DNA of 7,584 nt, from assembly GCA_003157315.1 (NCBI GenBank), contig PMJE01000610.1:8100-15683 (forward strand), in the 5' to 3' direction. Shown here in pieces: positions 6,341 through 7,584 of this stretch. Under the pieces are notes generated by a model. That model was not told where the DNA came from. It worked only from the letters and a program-made list of their open reading frames with translations, and searched no databases. This DNA comes from Myxococcales bacterium. GTDB lineage: Bacteria; Myxococcota; Polyangia; Fen-1088. Both the position numbers and the translations under genes were made by a program. Each line of letters starts with the position of its first letter. Position 1 is the stretch's first letter.

Positions 6341-6358
6341 ATCGCGAAGGGTCGCGAT
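6341..6358. promoter_or_regulatory. Perfect 7-4-7 inverted repeat, candidate operator at the regulator promoter
   Basis: ATCGCGA (6341-6347) and TCGCGAT (6352-6358) are perfect inverse complements around AGGG. The site starts about two bases after the predicted transcription start, where a bound repressor would block initiation. PadR proteins are known to bind palindromes at their own promoters, so autoregulation is a natural reading, though no classic ATGT-N8-ACAT pattern is clear. It could instead be a leader RNA hairpin. Near-identical 9-mers GCGATATAT (6323-6331, over the -10) and GCGATACAT (6354-6362) sit 31 bases apart. Confidence 0.5.
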
Positions 6359-6375
6359 ACATAGGCCCACCCACC

Positions 6376-7056
6376 ATGCTGACTGGACATCCGCACGAGA
6401 GATTCAACCGGCAAGGTTTTCCCGGGGCTGTCCTGCACGCCACCCTCTGGGCTGGCAGCCACAGCCGGCATCACGCAGGCGGGCGGGGGGCGTCGCACTT
6501 CGGTTGGGGACCGCCCGGCGGCGGCTCGCCACCGTTTCCTCCCTTTCCCCCGTTTGGCGGATTTCCCTGGTCCTTGTTCCGTCGCGGTGTTCGCGCCAAG
6601 CGTGGCGACGTGCGCGCGGCCATCCTGGTCTTGCTGGCCGAGAAGCCGACCAACGGCTATCAGATCATGCAGGAGCTTGAACAGCGCAGCCGCGGGGCCT
6701 GGCGGCCGAGCCCGGGCGCTGTATATCCCGCGCTGGCACAACTGGAAGACGAGGGCCTGGTGCGGGCCGAAACCACGAGCAGCGGCCGACTCTACCACCT
6801 GACTGAACGCGGAAAAACCTATGTGGAGAGCCACCGCGACACGTTGTCGGCACCCTGGGAGTCTGCCGGCCAGCCCGAGAGCGAAGCATCGGTAGTTGGC
6901 CTTTTCGGCGAGTTGAAACATATTGCCGCTGCGGCCTTGCAGGTCGTCCACACCGGGAGCGCAGCCCAGATCACTGAAGCCCAGAAGATACTCAACCAAG
7001 CCCGTCGGGCGCTCTATCGGCTGCTGGCCGAAGACGCCCCTTCTGACGACGAATAG
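6376..7056 (+). CDS. PadR-family transcriptional regulator with glycine/proline-rich N-terminal extension
   Basis: The 226-residue product carries a PadR winged helix at about 75-150: RGDVRAAILVLLAEKPTNGY, then QIMQELEQRS, WRPSPGAVYPALAQLEDEGL and GRLYHLTERG. The W-x-P-S-x-G-x-V/I-Y-P-x-L-x-x-L-E-x-x-G-L motif is diagnostic. PadR proteins are usually dimeric repressors of drug-efflux or stress genes. The C-terminal part (about 172-217) should be the dimerising helical region. Residues 1-70 are an unusual extension, with His- and Gly-containing sequence, then GPPGGGSPPFPPFPPFGGF. The frame is open far upstream, but earlier ATGs overlap rpe or its leader. ATG 6376 follows the promoter and operator and is chosen, although no real Shine-Dalgarno precedes it (only AGG at 6363-6365, 10 bases away). 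The stop is 12 bases before an ABC ATPase gene, so they probably share an operon. Confidence 0.9.
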   Translation: MLTGHPHERFNRQGFPGAVLHATLWAGSHSRHHAGGRGASHFGWGPPGGGSPPFPPFPPFGGFPWSLFRRGVRAKRGDVRAAILVLLAEKPTNGYQIMQELEQRSRGAWRPSPGAVYPALAQLEDEGLVRAETTSSGRLYHLTERGKTYVESHRDTLSAPWESAGQPESEASVVGLFGELKHIAAAALQVVHTGSAAQITEAQKILNQARRALYRLLAEDAPSDDE

Positions 7057-7068
7057 CGAGCCAAACTC

Positions 7069-7584
7069 ATGAACTACATCGTCTCGGTCAACAACGTCAG
7101 CAAGAACTACAACCTGGGCCAGGTGGTGGTCCCGGCTCTGCGCGGGGTCAGCCTGGATGTGGCCGAGGGCGAGTTCCTCGCCATCGCAGGCCCTTCGGGC
7201 AGTGGCAAGACCACCTTGCTCAACCTGATAGGCTGCGTGGACACGCCCAGCGCCGGCACGGTCACCGTTGATGGCAAGCAGACCGGGCTGCTTGGCGAGC
7301 GTGACCTGACCCGGCTGCGCCTGCACACCATCGGCTTCATCTTCCAGAGCTTCAATCTAGTCTCGGTGCTGAGCGTGCTGCAGAACGTGGAGCTGCCGCT
7401 GCTCCTGCAGCGGGCTTTCACCGCACGCGAAAGGAAGCAGCGTGTGCTCGCCTTGCTCGACCGCGTGGGTATCCGCGAATACAGCAAGCACCGTCCCAGC
7501 GAGCTGTCGGGCGGGCAGCGCCAGCGGGTAGCCATCGCGCGCGCGCTGGTCACGCGGCCTAAACTGGTGCTGGCCGACGAGCCC
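7069..7584 (+). CDS. ABC transporter ATP-binding protein, MacB/LolD type, 3'-truncated
   Basis: The frame starts at ATG 7069 and runs off the right edge; 172 residues are visible of a usual ~225-250, or ~650 if fused to a MacB-type permease. Visible motifs: Walker A GPSGSGKTT (41-49), Q-loop IFQSFNLV (Gln93), signature LSGGQRQRVAIARAL (146-160) and Walker B LVLADEP (166-172) at the very end. The aromatic Tyr14 fits the A-loop position. The FIFQSFNL-x(5)-V-x-x-NVELPL stretch and the LIGCVDTPSAG segment are typical of the MacB/LolD/FtsE-like group, which powers mechanotransmission pumps for macrolides, peptides or lipoprotein release. Permease and any membrane-fusion partner would lie downstream, outside the window. 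The gene follows the PadR gene by 12 bases with only a weak ribosome site (GCGAG, 7056-7060), fitting co-transcription and possibly coupled translation. Confidence 0.93.
   Translation, partial: MNYIVSVNNVSKNYNLGQVVVPALRGVSLDVAEGEFLAIAGPSGSGKTTLLNLIGCVDTPSAGTVTVDGKQTGLLGERDLTRLRLHTIGFIFQSFNLVSVLSVLQNVELPLLLQRAFTARERKQRVLALLDRVGIREYSKHRPSELSGGQRQRVAIARALVTRPKLVLADEP

Noticed and set aside
5914..6375. Upstream extension of the PadR frame into the rpe gene
   Set aside because: The added residues overlap rpe antisense and precede the predicted promoter, and they look like shadow sequence.
6238..7326. Long open frame on the minus strand (362 codons) across the PadR and ABC genes
   Set aside because: It lies opposite two genes with unmistakable family motifs; its translation is Arg/Gly/Gln-rich with no recognisable domain. 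It is a GC-rich antisense shadow.

Overview
The window is GC-rich DNA with strong G/C bias at third codon positions, long antisense shadow frames and close gene packing. The long lipoprotein whose mature N-terminus reads CGGRSGL and continues into an Asp/Glu/Arg/Thr-rich linker resembles secreted lipoproteins of myxobacteria and relatives (Myxococcota, former Deltaproteobacteria). This taxonomic guess rests on style and composition only; there is no rRNA or other marker here.

Layout. Bases 1-75 are the last codons of an FAD-linked oxidase (GlcD/D-lactate dehydrogenase type). Bases 76-306 are a spacer holding a weak terminator-like hairpin and a possible 44-codon ORF (153-287). Bases 307-4416 encode a 1369-residue predicted lipoprotein: signal peptide with a cysteine at residue 19, a ~120-residue low-complexity linker, then 13 tandem bacterial Ig-like (Big_2) domains running to the last residue. 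Four consecutive domains (7-10) carry glycine-rich insertions at the same place in the fold. After a 190-base gap with a small hairpin, 4607-5500 encode a one-pass membrane protein with a C-terminal TPR region. It converges, with a 7-base gap, on rpe (ribulose-phosphate 3-epimerase, 5508-6176, minus strand).

The 199 bases between rpe and the divergent PadR-type regulator gene (6376-7056) hold a good sigma70-like promoter for the regulator, followed at once by a perfect 7-4-7 inverted repeat and a pair of 9-base near-identical direct repeats 31 bases apart. Twelve bases after the regulator starts an ABC transporter ATPase of the MacB/LolD type, cut by the window end just after Walker B.

How the genes fit together. 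The regulator and ATPase look like one operon in which a PadR repressor controls itself and an efflux or lipoprotein-type ABC transporter. The Ig-array lipoprotein and TPR protein are same-strand neighbours with envelope features, but a functional link is only a suggestion. rpe is a housekeeping gene standing alone. No RNA gene, CRISPR array, insertion sequence or phage gene was seen. The least ordinary item is the Ig-array lipoprotein with its block of glycine-rich loops, followed by the regulator's promoter/operator region.
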